Part shown: positions 47,727 to 59,173 of the stretch, in pieces
Position numbering within the stretch: position 1 is the first letter of the stretch
Layout: each line of letters opens with the position of its first letter
Source: Colletotrichum lupini
Taxonomy: Eukaryota > Ascomycota > Sordariomycetes > Glomerellales > Glomerellaceae
Reading direction: 5' to 3'
NCBI RefSeq assembly: GCF_023278565.1
Contig: NC_064681.1
Span: 4,030,001-4,094,000 of the forward strand
DNA length: 64,000 nt
Position numbers and translations under genes: made by a program
The notes under the pieces: generated by a model
Seen by the model: the letters and a program-made list of their open reading frames with translations, nothing else
Database searches by the model: none
Told to the model about the DNA's origin: nothing

Positions 47727-47928
47727 TATTAGATTAGAAGTCTAATTTAACCGCGGCGTACGGCTAACTACGCAGGGGCTAATTAGGCGCCCTATTTACG
47801 ATTATTATAGCTAGCCTAACCTATAGTTAGAACCTCCTTTTTACAACTACGCAGATATTCATATAGTTCAATTAATCTCTTCGTCAACTACGGTTCGAAC
47901 CAACTACCCTATAATAGGGATACCAACA
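47727..47928 (+). repeat. 3' LTR of element B
   Basis: 202 bp. The start is mutated (TATTAG for TGTCGG), while the last 80 bp toward the tRNA-Lys gene are essentially unmutated and end in TACCAACA. Confidence 0.92.
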
Positions 47929-47955
47929 ATTTTAGTCAATCGCTGACGGGAATTG

Positions 47956-48085
47956 AGCCCGACGTGGCTATGAGATGTTAGACATTGAACCTAAATCAGT
48001 TCCTAGGTGTCGAGATAGACTTACGGGTCGAACCCACAACCTTGAGATTAAGAGTCTCACGCTCTACCGATTGAGCTAGCCGGGC
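47956..48085 (-). tRNA. tRNA-Lys(CUU) interrupted in the T-stem by a spliceosomal-type intron
   Basis: Reverse-strand gene. Exon 1 (48085-48025) gives nucleotides 1-61: acceptor strand GCCCGGC, D-stem GCTC/GAGC, anticodon stem TGAGA/TCTCA with loop CTCTTAA (anticodon CTT at 48052-48050), no intron at 37/38, and T-arm GTGGG-TTCGACC-C. Then 57 nt (48024-47968) begin GTAAGT, contain TCTAAC ten bases before their end and finish CATAG. Exon 2 (47967-47956) supplies CCAC, GTCGGGC and discriminator T. Exact removal gives a 73-nt tRNA with five perfect T-stem pairs (GTGGG/CCCAC) and seven acceptor pairs (one G-U). Box A (TAGCTCAATCGG) and box B (GGTTCGACCC) are intact; the intron starts just after box B. 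No T-run follows within the 27 bases to the element B duplication. CCA is not encoded, as is normal for a nuclear gene. Confidence 0.85.
47968..48024 (-). other. 57-nt GT-AG intron-like insertion inside the tRNA-Lys gene
   Basis: On the reverse strand the insertion has the perfect 5' splice site GTAAGT, a fungal branch-site match (TCTAAC) and a TAG 3' splice site. Its length of 57 nt lies in the range of the protein-gene introns in this window (about 49-155 nt, most 50-65). It does not resemble a tRNA-endonuclease intron: it lies in the T-stem and not at 37/38, and no bulge-helix-bulge is evident. It also contains GGTTCAATGT, close to a second box B. Confidence 0.75.
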
Positions 48086-48565
48086 AGGCTATTGAAGGTG
48101 TGTGATTGTTACCAGCGGTTGGAGGTCCAAGATGCCGCATCGTGAGTTGTGCGTGGATCATGGAGGGCTAAGCCATGTCAAGACTCCACCCATAATATCA
48201 CTAGCGTCTTCCACACTTCGACTGAGAATCAGAGTTCATACCGAAGAAGCATGACATCAACTCGACTCATCGACAGATAGTCAATAATCATCATGTGGTT
48301 TCACCCATATATTGAGTTGAGACGTGCTTAAGAGAGACGTCTCTTTTGAGTCTCGGTAAAAGCTCTTTTGAGGATTACGACGTTACGGCGGCCAATCCCT
48401 AAATTTGCTTTTGAATCGATGGTGCAATTATTACATAGAAGAGCCTTGTATGTACAATGGTCCTGGTTGGCAATGCACTGGACCTACTCTAGCTATTATC
48501 GTGGTACTTGTGGGCATCTCTTGACCACATGCAGTCCAACCTCCAAACGAGAATCATCCCTATAC
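48086..48565. other. Intergenic DNA between tRNA-Lys and the tyrosinase 3' end
   Basis: 480 bp of normal composition. It contains the 5' flank of the reverse-strand tRNA gene and the 3' untranslated region of the tyrosinase gene. A forward frame from 48368 overlaps the tyrosinase gene and is its antisense shadow. Confidence 0.5.
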
Positions 48566-49952
48566 TCATACGTAGACGTAGCAAAGAGGAGAACCGCCGA
48601 TAGTGTTCAAGACCTCGTCGATAGTGCGGTTCTCAGCATTGACGCCAAGGTCAAGGATATCAGTCTTCAGCGCGTCCCTGCTAGCCGGCCTGTTGTTGAT
48701 GGTAATTGTACCAGCAATGTTGAAAGCGTCCCACAGGTGGAGGGCCTGCCACAGCCAATATACGCGGTCAACCATGGCATGGTGCAGAAAAAAGCTGGGG
48801 TCGACGGGTGAGGAGTACAGATCGCTAGCTTCGCCGTTGACGGAGAAGTGGCCGGACGCGTGCATGCCGAGGAAGCCGTCAGAGAAACGGCCCTGAAGCT
48901 CGTTCTGGAAAAGCTTTATGCTCTTGGAGGCCGCGCCTACCGTGATGTTGAGCATGTTCTCGTTCGTGAACCAGGTTGAGGCCGTGTAGTTGCTCAGATC
49001 GCGACTAAGGCAGCGAGGGTTGTAGCCAAGCTTGCCGGTCGGGCTGGCCTCGAGGCCGTCCATGCCGGGGTGAACCGGCCCAAGGTTGACGGTCATGCTA
49101 GGTGAATGTTAATCACCAATGCAGCGGTGCGAATATGTACGAGGGAAGCTTACTTCTTAAAAGGACCGCTCGTGACGCAGCCACCCCCATCGCCAGAAGG
49201 CAGGACAATGGCACCTGCACCGCTGACGCTGCCGTTGTGCTGGAGAAAGGCGCCGTCGCCGCTCAAGCTGGTATCGCTGCCATCAAAGACAGGGGATTTC
49301 CGGAGATCGTCCTGGTACTTCAACCAGTTCCAGTACTGTAATGTAATTGTCAGACCCATTGGAAGATCTCCCGTTCATGGTAATGGAATCCACTTACTGG
49401 CTGGGAGCCCTTGTAGCCGCATTCGTTCCGCAGAGCCTCTTCGTATGCCCAGACAAAGTAGCGGTGCCATGTCAAGAAGTTGCCCTGAAGTGCCATGTTA
49501 AATCGCGACACGATTTGTCATGAGTGTAGATGTTACTCACAGTTCCGTGGATCTTGGTTGTCTGGTTGATGTGCACGGCAACGAAGTCATCGTAACGGTT
49601 GCGAGCACCGGGAGCGAATTCTGGGTCCGACTTGGAAGGGGATGTTAATAGGCACTGGACGGCACTGATGTAGTCTTTCCTCTCTTGGGAAGAAAACGCC
49701 TCCCTTGAAGACGGGTCAGCTTTCAATTCGAGATCGACACTGTAATGGTGGGGGGGTGTCGAACCAGTCCCGACGGTAACGAGCATTGAAAATGTTGCAG
49801 CTACTGCGCTTGTTGCCCGCGCTCGATGCGGTCAGAGCACTCATAGCCTTGACCTGGAGTTCGGCGAGAACATCGCCAGTCTCGATGGGCGAGGCCATGA
49901 CCGGCGCCATCAGCAAGCCCACGGCCGCAGCCGCGATAGTGAGGGGAAGCAT
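48566..49952 (-). CDS. Tyrosinase (type-3 copper oxidase) with signal peptide
   Basis: Five exons (49952-49765, 49703-49541, 49484-49398, 49335-49154, 49097-48566) encode 383 residues. The first intron has an unusual GTTCGA donor but a good branch site (GCTGAC) and restores frame (RRDW-EAFSSQERK). A hydrophobic N-terminus ending PVMASP predicts secretion. All six copper ligands are present: CuA His107, His115 and His124 (FVAVHINQT, KIHGT, FLTWHRYFVW); CuB His286, His290 and His313 (GMHASGH, DPSFFLHHAMVD). The length fits short secreted fungal tyrosinases that lack the C-terminal shielding domain. It would oxidise phenols to quinones, for example in melanisation or phenol detoxification. It is undamaged although it lies between RIP-mutated elements B and C. 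Confidence 0.92.
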
Positions 49953-51383
49953 TGCTGAAAGTTCTGGTTTGTTCAAGATGGAATAATTAAAATGCAGGGT
50001 AGCCGCGTGCGCAAGCAAGGAACTGAGAGAGAGAGAGCTGTGGTCCGAGGCACGTCAACACTCAGAGAGAACTGGATAGGATTTCCACTAGAGGTGCGCA
50101 AGGTCAAGTGGCAAGTGGGAGCGGACAGGACGGTCCGGAACAGTCACAAGAGAATCAACGACCAGACAGATCTCGTTAGCTATATAGATAGATGCCTGTT
50201 CGACGTTGGGAATAAATTAAAAATCCCGTTGTCTGCACTAGTGCCCCCGACCGTGGCGGCCTGCAGGGCTTCGGATCCGCGGGACGGAGATGGTAACCGC
50301 ACTGGGCAGCGGGAATGTTCCAACAACGCCGCCGCTGTTGGCGGGAAGCATGGTCCTAGTATCCATTGCCAGGGGCAAAGAATCATTGAAGAGAATTATG
50401 AAGAGGGGTCACTAATCGAACGGTTTTTATGCTGCGACATTGTGGATAGGGCAGCCAGAAACCGGAAAAGTCCAATACTCGATAGCCCAGATCCGGGGCC
50501 CACGATGCTGGGATGAAGAATGTAACCTTCTTTAGGCCAAGCGCGGAGCCGGCCGGTGGACGGGTGACAGGGGAGATGCGTTGCCGTCGGTCGCCAACTC
50601 GCCACAAGTTCAAAGTGGCGGATATTAAACGGCAACTGGCTTCGGGAAGACGGCAAGTTAAAGATAAGATTTGTTAACTCAGAATGGTTTTACGATGATA
50701 ATGAGCCAAAGACTTAGTACTCGGACTAAGACAAACTGGAATCACCTTGTTCCGTGGGCCGAATCTGTGCGGCATCATACACGCTCTTAGAGCTCCATAA
50801 GCTTAAAAGTCAAAAAAAAGGTTCGGAAAACAATATGTTCGTCCCAACTGCCCGCATGCAACAGTAAATTGTAACAGACAGTGTCCAGCTGGTCGACCAC
50901 CGTCCGACTCCACAGAGTTCCGCTCGCCACCTCGAGGGTGACCAACCGATCCGGATAGATCGTATGGTGGTTTGTTCAACATCTCTATGTGATTTCCACT
51001 GTCCCATTATAATCTTGGCATGCATGCCATGTCTTCCGGCTGGCAGGCCACTAGATCCTTTCATGGGTCGGTGACACCCTCCGTGTCTCCCACCCGGTGC
51101 CGCCAACAACAATGCCCCGGTGGTTTATTTCTTCCCTTTTTCCTGTGCCGCTAGGTTCTTCAACCGGGTATCATGCAGAGATTCCCTCTTCGGTTCGATG
51201 GCCGACACCGAAACCCAGTATTTTCTCCTCTTTTTTTCCCGCGCCGACAGCGCGATACACTTTTCCAGGGTGGCTTGGAGGACTTACGAATTGCTGCTGC
51301 CCGATTGGGGTGGCAGGATCAATATCGCTCCTTGATGCCGCTCCTCACTAACAAACAATTTTAGGTAAATTACTAAAGATATC
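49953..51383. other. Tyrosinase upstream region and host DNA before element C
   Basis: About 1.4 kb of normal composition. The first few hundred bases are the tyrosinase promoter. Short frames at 50810-51364 have no domains. The last five bases (51379-51383, ATATC) are the left target-site duplication of element C. No gene is supportable. Confidence 0.5.
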
Positions 51384-51560
51384 TATCACGTAATAGGGAT
51401 AGTAATCGCACCTTACAAAGTGCCCGTTACGTACTAAATCACGTATCTATCTTAGATATTATATATATAGACCTTTTCTTTTTATCTATTTTTACTTTAA
51501 TAATTAAACTACTTTTATTATACTCCGTATACTTATTACTACGTATTATAACTCGTAATA
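51384..51560 (+). repeat. 5' LTR of element C
   Basis: 177 bp starting TATCACG for TGTCACG and ending CGTAATA for CGTGACA. It is the RIP-mutated equivalent of the solo LTR at 29660-29836. Confidence 0.92.
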
Positions 51561-53159
51561 ATTATAAGCCTAGCTTTTAATTAAGACTTTATATTATAAT
51601 AACGTACTTATTAATACGATTTTTATAATCTTTTTAAAATAATTAACTTATTTATACTTACTTTAGCCTAAGCTAAATTAATAAGTTATAATAGTTAAAT
51701 TAAATAATTTAACGTATTTTATATTATAAATAAGGGCGTTAGGGTTTAAAAATACGTTAATTTAAATACTCTAAATTCTAACGTATTCTTTAACCCCTCT
51801 ATAATACTTATTTTACTTTTAAAATTCGGACGATTAGTTATAACTTATAATAAAAAAGAACTACGAGCTTATTAAGCCTATTATAAAGCGTTTAAAAACG
51901 ACTAAAAAAACTAAAAGATCCTTTATTAATAATTTCTAAATATAATTCTTAATACGAACTTTTTAACTTCTTTAAATATAAATAACTTATAAAACTAAGC
52001 TAGGTTTCTTTTTATAAAGCTAGTTATATTACTTACTTTACGTAAATAAATCTATTTTTATACTATATTTATAAAAAGGATTTATATATTTAAAAGTATT
52101 TAAAAATAATAAGAGCTCGACGCTAAATATAAATAACTTATAGCTTATAAACGTAATATTATTAATATATATATTAAAGTCCTCGCTTAGTAACTAATAA
52201 AATTAGTTAATATTATATTATATAAATACGTATTTTAAAAAGTTATTAAGAACGGCGCTAAGTTTAGTATATAGTAAATCATTAAATATTTAAAATAGGA
52301 ATTTATACCCTCTAAATTAGTAATAAAGAATATAGTTCGAAAGGAATATTAATAAGCTTTTAATAAAGCAAGGACCGGAATTAACTCTTAACGTTAATAT
52401 AAAGAGTAATAATTTACTTATTTCTAAGCTAAAACGTATAATATTTTAGAAATTAGTAAAGAGATTATTATACTTAACTTTTTAATTATAATTAAGTCTA
52501 GACTTAACCTTATATAGGGCTAACGTATATATAAGACTTTTAGTAAATTAATAGTTTTTAAAACGTATATAAGAACCCTCGAGGAGATTACGTATATATT
52601 TAGCTTAGTAACTTAGGATATATATACTAAATAATTTTTAAATTAAGGAGGGACTTATTCTACTTTTATTAAACGCTCTAACTTAGTTAATAATATAAAT
52701 AATAAGGGTAACGTTATATACCTTTATAATTACGTATACCTATAGCGCCCTATAATATATTAAAAATTAAAATAAGTACTTATAAGCTAAAACGCTAATA
52801 AGTTATTAATACGAATACTAAGGAGCTATATAAAGGAAGTCCTTATTATTATTAAATTAAGTAAATAAAAATTACTTTATAATAAGCTTAAAAAAGCTAG
52901 TTAGCTAAAGAATAATAAAACCCCTAAGAAACCTAGGTTTTTAAAAAGATTTTTTAATTAATTTATAGCGAGCTTATTAATAAACTAGGACGAGGGCTAT
53001 ATAGTTATTATATTTATAAAGAGTTAAGACTTAGAAATAAACGCAATTCTTAGTACTTCTATAAGTAATACTTACCCCCTTTTTTAAAATATAGTAATAA
53101 ATAGTTATAAAATAATATATTTAGTTAATAATAAGAGCCTATTTAAACTTAAGAGTTAT

Positions 53160-56100
53160 ATATTATTAAGTAATAAAAACTATATTAAATTAGGAATTAC
53201 CATATTACTTATTATTATATATAATACTTATATTATAAAAGGCGTCTTAAATAGACTTAAGGAAAAGAGAACTTATAATTTAGAGCTTTAGAACGTTACT
53301 TATATTAAGGGATTTTATATTAATATAGTTTTAAAAACTTTATTAAATAAAAGCGCACTCTAATACTACGGTCTAGATTATACTTTATAATAAAGAACGC
53401 TTTATAAGAATATTATTAAAAAGTAGCTTATTTAAAAGAATAATTTAGTTTTTTTTAAATATAAGCTCTTTTAATCCTATCCTTTTTCTATAAACCTTAA
53501 ACGTATCCTATAAAGCTTAGTTAATATTATATTACTAATTAGCTATAGAAAATTCTATTACTTATATTAATATACTTATAAAAGGTCTAATAACGCGCTC
53601 TTTTAATACTTTAAAATAAGTTATTTCGGACCTAATGCTCTTCGTTAATTACTATATAAGACTCGAGGTATATATATTAAACCTCTATCATAAATTAAGT
53701 ATAAAGTATATATATTATTTAATATTAAAACGGTAGTCTTAAGAGGACTACCCTTAAAAAGAGCCTTATAGTTATAATACTATATATATTAAAATCTTTT
53801 TTATTTCGAACTATTTTTTAATAAACGATAATATATATTTATAGCTTTTAATAAATATAATAAATAGCTTAGGGGGTTCTTTTTAAAAATTAAAATAGAG
53901 GAGGAAGTACTTTTTATATTATAGAGCCTCGAAATAACGATTCGTTATTAAAAAAGGACTCTAATCTACTTTTTTTAAAATAATAATAAAACCACTCTCT
54001 TAATTATAAATATTAAACGCGTATATAAAACGTAATATAATAAGCTAAGAATTAGAATAGAACTTCTATTTCTATATATAAAAGAACCCGTAAATAATAC
54101 TAAAAAAATAAGTTAACTCGTAATTACTAAAGCTTATAAAATATGACTTTTTATAAACCTCCTTACGAATTTATAAAACGAAATAGTATTAGTAGTAATT
54201 TTTATTTATAATATTACCTTACGAGAGATTAATAAAAAAGATTTGCTTATTATAATAAAAATTAACTAATAAAAGCGGTATTAATATTAATAATAAACGG
54301 GTTACTAAGTACGGGATTTTAAACCGGTTATTTTATATCTCGGTAACCTTTATATATATAGTTACTAAATATACCCTTTTTATAAAGATTATAAGAGGGG
54401 TATATGTTAAAAAGAGTTTAAAATACTTCTTTATAAGTATATTAAATACTTAGTTAGATATATACTAAAAATATATAACTTATATAAGGTTTAAGTACTT
54501 ATACTTAAGTAAGTATTTATTATAAAGAATATTAAGTTTAATAAAAAAGTCTTTTATAATTTTATATATAAAGAATAAGCTATTATAAGCGAGTAAGTAA
54601 ATTTAATAATTTAAAAAATATAAGAACTCTTTAATACTAATAATAAGTTAGTTCGAGTACTTAGGAAAGTAAATTTAGACTTTAAAAATACTAATACTTA
54701 AGATAATTCTATAATCAAAAATAGTATTATTATTAAATTTTTAACTATTTAGGACGCTAAGTAACTAATAAACGTACTTTAGGGTATAATAAATAAGGTT
54801 AAAAAGGCTAATATAATCTTATTATTATTATTAATTTCTAAAATAACCCCTTTATATAAGCTTAGGGATAGGGGTAAGAAAAAGGATATAATAACTAAAT
54901 TATAAATAGCTTTACGTAGTTTATAATCCTTTTTGTAAGTATTTATATATATTATAGAGGTTCTCGAGCTTTTAATTCTTAATAACTCTTAGTAAAATAC
55001 TAAAGTACGTAATAAACAAGGTACTAATTATAAAAAGATAATTCTTAATACTAAAATTAATATTAATAAAGAACTCTTATAATAAACCTCTATTATTATA
55101 TAAGAATAGAGCTTATAAAAACTGCCTTATTAAGTACTAAGTAAAACTTTATTAAGTCTTAAATATTTAAACCGGGCACGTAAACCTCTATAACGCTTTA
55201 ATAATAATATTTTTATAACACTCTTATATTTAAATATAAAGAACGGTAATTATTATAACTATTTTTAAAACTACTTTTTCTTTACTTCTATACTTAATTA
55301 ATAAAAAGTTATAAAAGAAAGTAGTATAAAATATATAATACTTTATTAAGTAATAAAAAGAATAGTTTATAAAACCTATTTAGAGCGCTCTAGAGGAGTT
55401 TAAAAACTATAACTTATTAAAATTAACTTTTAAAGCTTATTAAAAAAGTTTAGTAATATTAAATATCTCTTATTATAACTATAAAAGCTACTTAAAAACA
55501 TTATAAATATAAAAATAAAAAAGCTAAGGGATACTAATATATAAGAAGAGGTCGATTATAATCCTAAATAAAAGATCTTATTTTTACTAAAATAAGTATA
55601 TACTTATAAATATAATATTAATAACGAAGTTAATAAAATAAAAGTATATATATATATATAAGGGGAGATATATAACTACTTAACCCCTTATAAAATACGT
55701 ACGCTTTAATACTTATTACAAAGGCCTTTAAGCTTATAATAATAATAGCTACCTAATTCGACCTTAAAATAAACTAATATAATATTATTAACGCATTCCT
55801 TAACGCGCTTTTTAAAAATAATAAGCTAGTAATTATTAAATTTTTAAAAAGATATAAGGTTATTAATAAAATAAATAAGCTCTAACGCGCTCTATATAGC
55901 CTCCGAGACTTACTAATTCTTTAGTTCTAAACTTTTATTTCTATACTTCGTAATATAAATATAATACATAGCTACGAGGAGATTTATATTTACTAAACCG
56001 TAAATAAAAAAGTAATATTAGTATTTTATATCAATAATTTTATTATTTTATATTATTAAGATAATTAAAAAGTAGCTTAGGGGATCGTTAATAATATAAA

Positions 56101-56480
56101 AGAATATATTAACTTTAAAGAAAATAGACTAATTAATTACTTTTTTAGAGTACGGATTTTATAAAACCGTACTATTTATAAAGTTTATTTTATTTACGAC
56201 GTATTCATTAAGCGAGTTACTAAGCGCTTCGACTTTATAAATTTATTATATTTAGCTACCCCTCTTCTTTAAAAAAAGTTTAAACTAAATAAGGGTTAAG
56301 TAATAAAAAAAGAAATAAAGAGCTACTAAGAAAAAGTCGGGAGTATACTTTATATAGCTATTATAATTAAACTAAATATTACTTTTATTTACTTATAATT
56401 ATTACGGTTCTTAACTAACCTAAGCATAACTTATATTAAAATAATTAATTATTATATTTAATATCTTTATATAACGAGAT
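53160..56480 (+). pseudogene. Pol remnant of copia element C
   Basis: Scattered polyprotein fragments are readable on the plus strand through many stops: the GAG-pre-integrase region near 53160-53470 and the end of the reverse transcriptase near 56310-56480. The integrase and RT core between them cannot be followed confidently by eye. Nothing is translatable. Confidence 0.7.
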
Positions 56481-58819
56481 ATTTTACGCTTTATTACAAT
56501 AATATATTAAGTACGTAATTATTATTTCTAGTTAGAGATACTAACTTCATAAATAATAAGGTAATACGACGATTATTTTAAAAATATATAATATTCCTTT
56601 TTAACGGCCTAATTTAATAAAAATTAGTATACTAAGTAACGGTTATAATATTAATTACTAAAACTAAGCTTTTTTATTTTAAAAAAACCATAAAAAAAAC
56701 TATAGTTCTAAAGCGCTTTTTTAAAAATATTACTTTTAACTTAGGAAAAGTATAGTTAGTTAACTACGATAATTAGTAAATAATTCGACTTATTATAAAA
56801 AAAGAAATAACTACTTAACTTTACTATATCGATATATAAAATATATAACTAAAATAAGAATGCGCTAAAAATAGTTTCGAAATTACTTATATATTAATAA
56901 AAAATATATTAATAAATAGACTTATTAAAAACTTTTTATAAGTTAAGTTCGAATATTTCTATATACTTCTTAACTTTTATAATACGTAAAAAGCTATTAT
57001 AAATAGCTGAAATAGTTAAAAATAATTAATTTAAGCTATACTTAAAAAAACTTAATACTTAAAAGTAAATAATAAATAGAACTTAGAGTACGGCCTAGAG
57101 GCTTAAAATAAATAAAATAAAAACTTTTTATAACCTAAAAGCCTAAATTCTTAAAATAACCTTATTTCGTAAGGTATATATATATAAAAATAAGACTTAA
57201 GCTTATACTTATTATTTAAATTCTTAATTTATAAAGTACGTAATTACTAAAAGTATAGCGTTACTAAAGAAGAGAGTTAATATACGTACTAAGAAACGCG
57301 TTTTATATACTTCGAAGTTTATAAAACTAAGAGTAGTAGGGGTAATAAGGGGTATAAGAGTTAGAACGATTATTAAATTAATAACTTAGAGTATAAAAGC
57401 GGGTAATATAATAAGAAGTTAGTTATAAATAATTATAATAAGTATAAAAGAGGACCGGGGGTATATATTAAAAAAGTCCTTTATATAAAAGCTAATATAG
57501 TTCTTATATGTTTTCTAATTATTATATATTTAATAAATAATACTACGGAGCTTAATAATATTTTATTAAAACTATAATTAGAAGTACGCTTTTTAATAAT
57601 AATAATAAAAAATATTTATAAAAAAGGGAGCGCTATTTATAATAGCCTCGGTAAGGGCCTAGGTTATTAGCTATAGAATAACTAATATATTAATATACTC
57701 TTTAACTAAACGGCTATTAAGATAGCGCGTATATTAACTACTACTTTTTATAAAATAATAATTATTATTTTTAAAATTAATATATTAAAAAGCTATTTTA
57801 AAATAAAATAAGTATTAAATTTCCCGTTCTTTAAGAACCTCTTTCTTAAGCTTTTTTAAAGACTAAGTATATATTAAATAGGCCTAGAATAATAAAAAGA
57901 ACTATATTTATTATAAAAAGTACTTTAGCTTCTTAGTATTCTTTTTTACTTTTTATTACTTTTTTAAAAAGAGCTAGCTTTATATTTTTTAAACCTTAAA
58001 ATAATATTAAATATAAATTCCTAAAATAATAAGTATATAATATACCCTTTTTAAAAAGCTTATTATTTAAACTAGTTTTATTTTTATTTTTAAATTCTAA
58101 AGGGGGGATAAGTAAAAGCTTATTAAAGCTCTTATTATTATTATTTACCTTATTATTACTTTTATTATCGTTATTAAAGAGAGCCTCGAACTTAATAAAG
58201 TCCTTAGTATTTTAATTAATAATTTTAATATCTTCTTAGCTAGAAAGAAAGAGCTTAATAACCGGGCTTTAATAAATAAATAAGAGGTTATAAGGGGGAA
58301 TAATAATTTAAAAGGGCTCGTTGATATTATTACTTATTTAAACTCTTAATAAACTATATAATATATATAAAAAAAGTATTTTAAAAATTACGTAAAGCTT
58401 ATTATTATTTTTAGATATATTAAATATTTATATTTAAAATAAAATAAGTAAACGATTTAATAACGTAAGTACGCGCGTATAATAAATAGGGGTACTTATA
58501 ATAACTATAAGAAATTAAAAAGAAAAAGAAAAATAATAGCTAAGTAATACTATAAGAATTTAAATATACGTAAAGTAATTAAGTAGCTTTACTCTTAGTA
58601 ATTTATATATTAAAAATAATAGAATATACGCTATTCTAAGTTAAGATTCTATTTATTTTAAATAAAAGGATATATTTATAATAAACGCGGTTTAAAAAAC
58701 GCATATCCCTTATACTTATTTTTTATTTATTTATATTTAACTAAATTAGGCCTTTATAAAGGTATTTAAAGATTTTATTTTAAATATAATAGCTCCCTAG
58801 TAATAGTAATTATGGGGTA

Positions 58820-58996
58820 TATTACGTAATAGGGATAGTAATTATACTTTATAAAGTGCCCGTTACGTACTAAATTACGTGTTTATTTTAGATATCGTAT
58901 ATATAAACCTTTTCTTTTTATCTATTTTTACTTTAATAGTTAAGCTACTTTTATTATACTCCGTATGCCCATTGCTACGTGCTATAACTCGTAATA
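58820..58996 (+). repeat. 3' LTR of element C
   Basis: 177 bp, TATTACG...CGTAATA, RIP-mutated but less so in its outer 60 bp, where TGCCCATTGC is kept. Confidence 0.92.
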
Positions 58997-59001
58997 ATAT
59001 C

Positions 59002-59165
59002 TGTACTTAGAAGCTTCGTTATGTTAATCGTTATCCGTATTAATAACTTAGGGGCAAGCTCGTGGCGTTTTCTTACTTTTTGCTGTGTTTAAGCACCTAG
59101 TAACGCTCGCGGCACTATAATAAGGTGGCACGTAATATAGGAGGCATCTATATAGCCCCCGGGAG
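59002..59165. other. Short host segment between elements C and D
   Basis: About 160 bp with normal CA/TG content and no gene, trapped between two RIP-mutated elements. Confidence 0.5.
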
Positions 59166-59173
59166 ATCCTGCA

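Larger units (their letters stand above)
40512..47928 (+). mobile_element. Copia-type LTR retrotransposon, copy B (family 1), RIP-mutated, forward orientation
   Basis: 7417 bp with 202-bp LTRs and a perfect 5-bp duplication ATTTT (40507-40511 and 47929-47933). A polypurine tract (about 47707-47722) precedes the right LTR. On the plus strand, fragments of a Ty1/copia polyprotein can be read through stops: reverse transcriptase near 46393-46573 (ITxAYTQSATG, LPKEI, LAESGTY) and RNase H near 47040-47620 (TRSILASEVY, YTDSYSLYKYL, LGTTKEKRL, RHEILKIR). RNase H downstream of RT with no chromodomain fits the copia order. TG is nearly absent, while CA, usually after G, is still moderately common. Confidence 0.94.
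51384..58996 (+). mobile_element. Copia-type LTR retrotransposon C (family 2), RIP-destroyed
   Basis: 7613 bp with 177-bp LTRs and a perfect 5-bp duplication ATATC (51379-51383 and 58997-59001). On the plus strand a pre-integrase segment can be read near 53160-53470 (YNLELWNVTYIKGFYIN), and the end of the reverse transcriptase with start of RNase H near 56310-56480 (KVGSILYIAIIIK, RFLTN). The order RT to RNase H on the plus strand fits copia. After RNase H, which ends near 57000, about 1.8 kb of further AT-rich sequence precede the right LTR. Composition and stops show saturating RIP. Confidence 0.92.

Noticed and set aside
30772..47928. Elements A and B as one composite transposon carrying the acyltransferase gene
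   Set aside because: Each copy has its own, different 5-bp duplication at its own two ends, so they inserted independently.
47941..48086. Two separate degraded tRNA genes, or a tRNA simply truncated at 48025
   Set aside because: The 12 bases at 47967-47956 exactly complete the T-stem and acceptor stem of the same tRNA, so one interrupted gene explains both parts.
48368..48896. Forward open frames at the tyrosinase locus
   Set aside because: They are antisense shadows of the tyrosinase last exon, which has intact copper-binding motifs on the reverse strand.
50810..51364. Several short overlapping frames before element C
   Set aside because: Mutually overlapping on both strands, with no recognisable domain or splice pattern.
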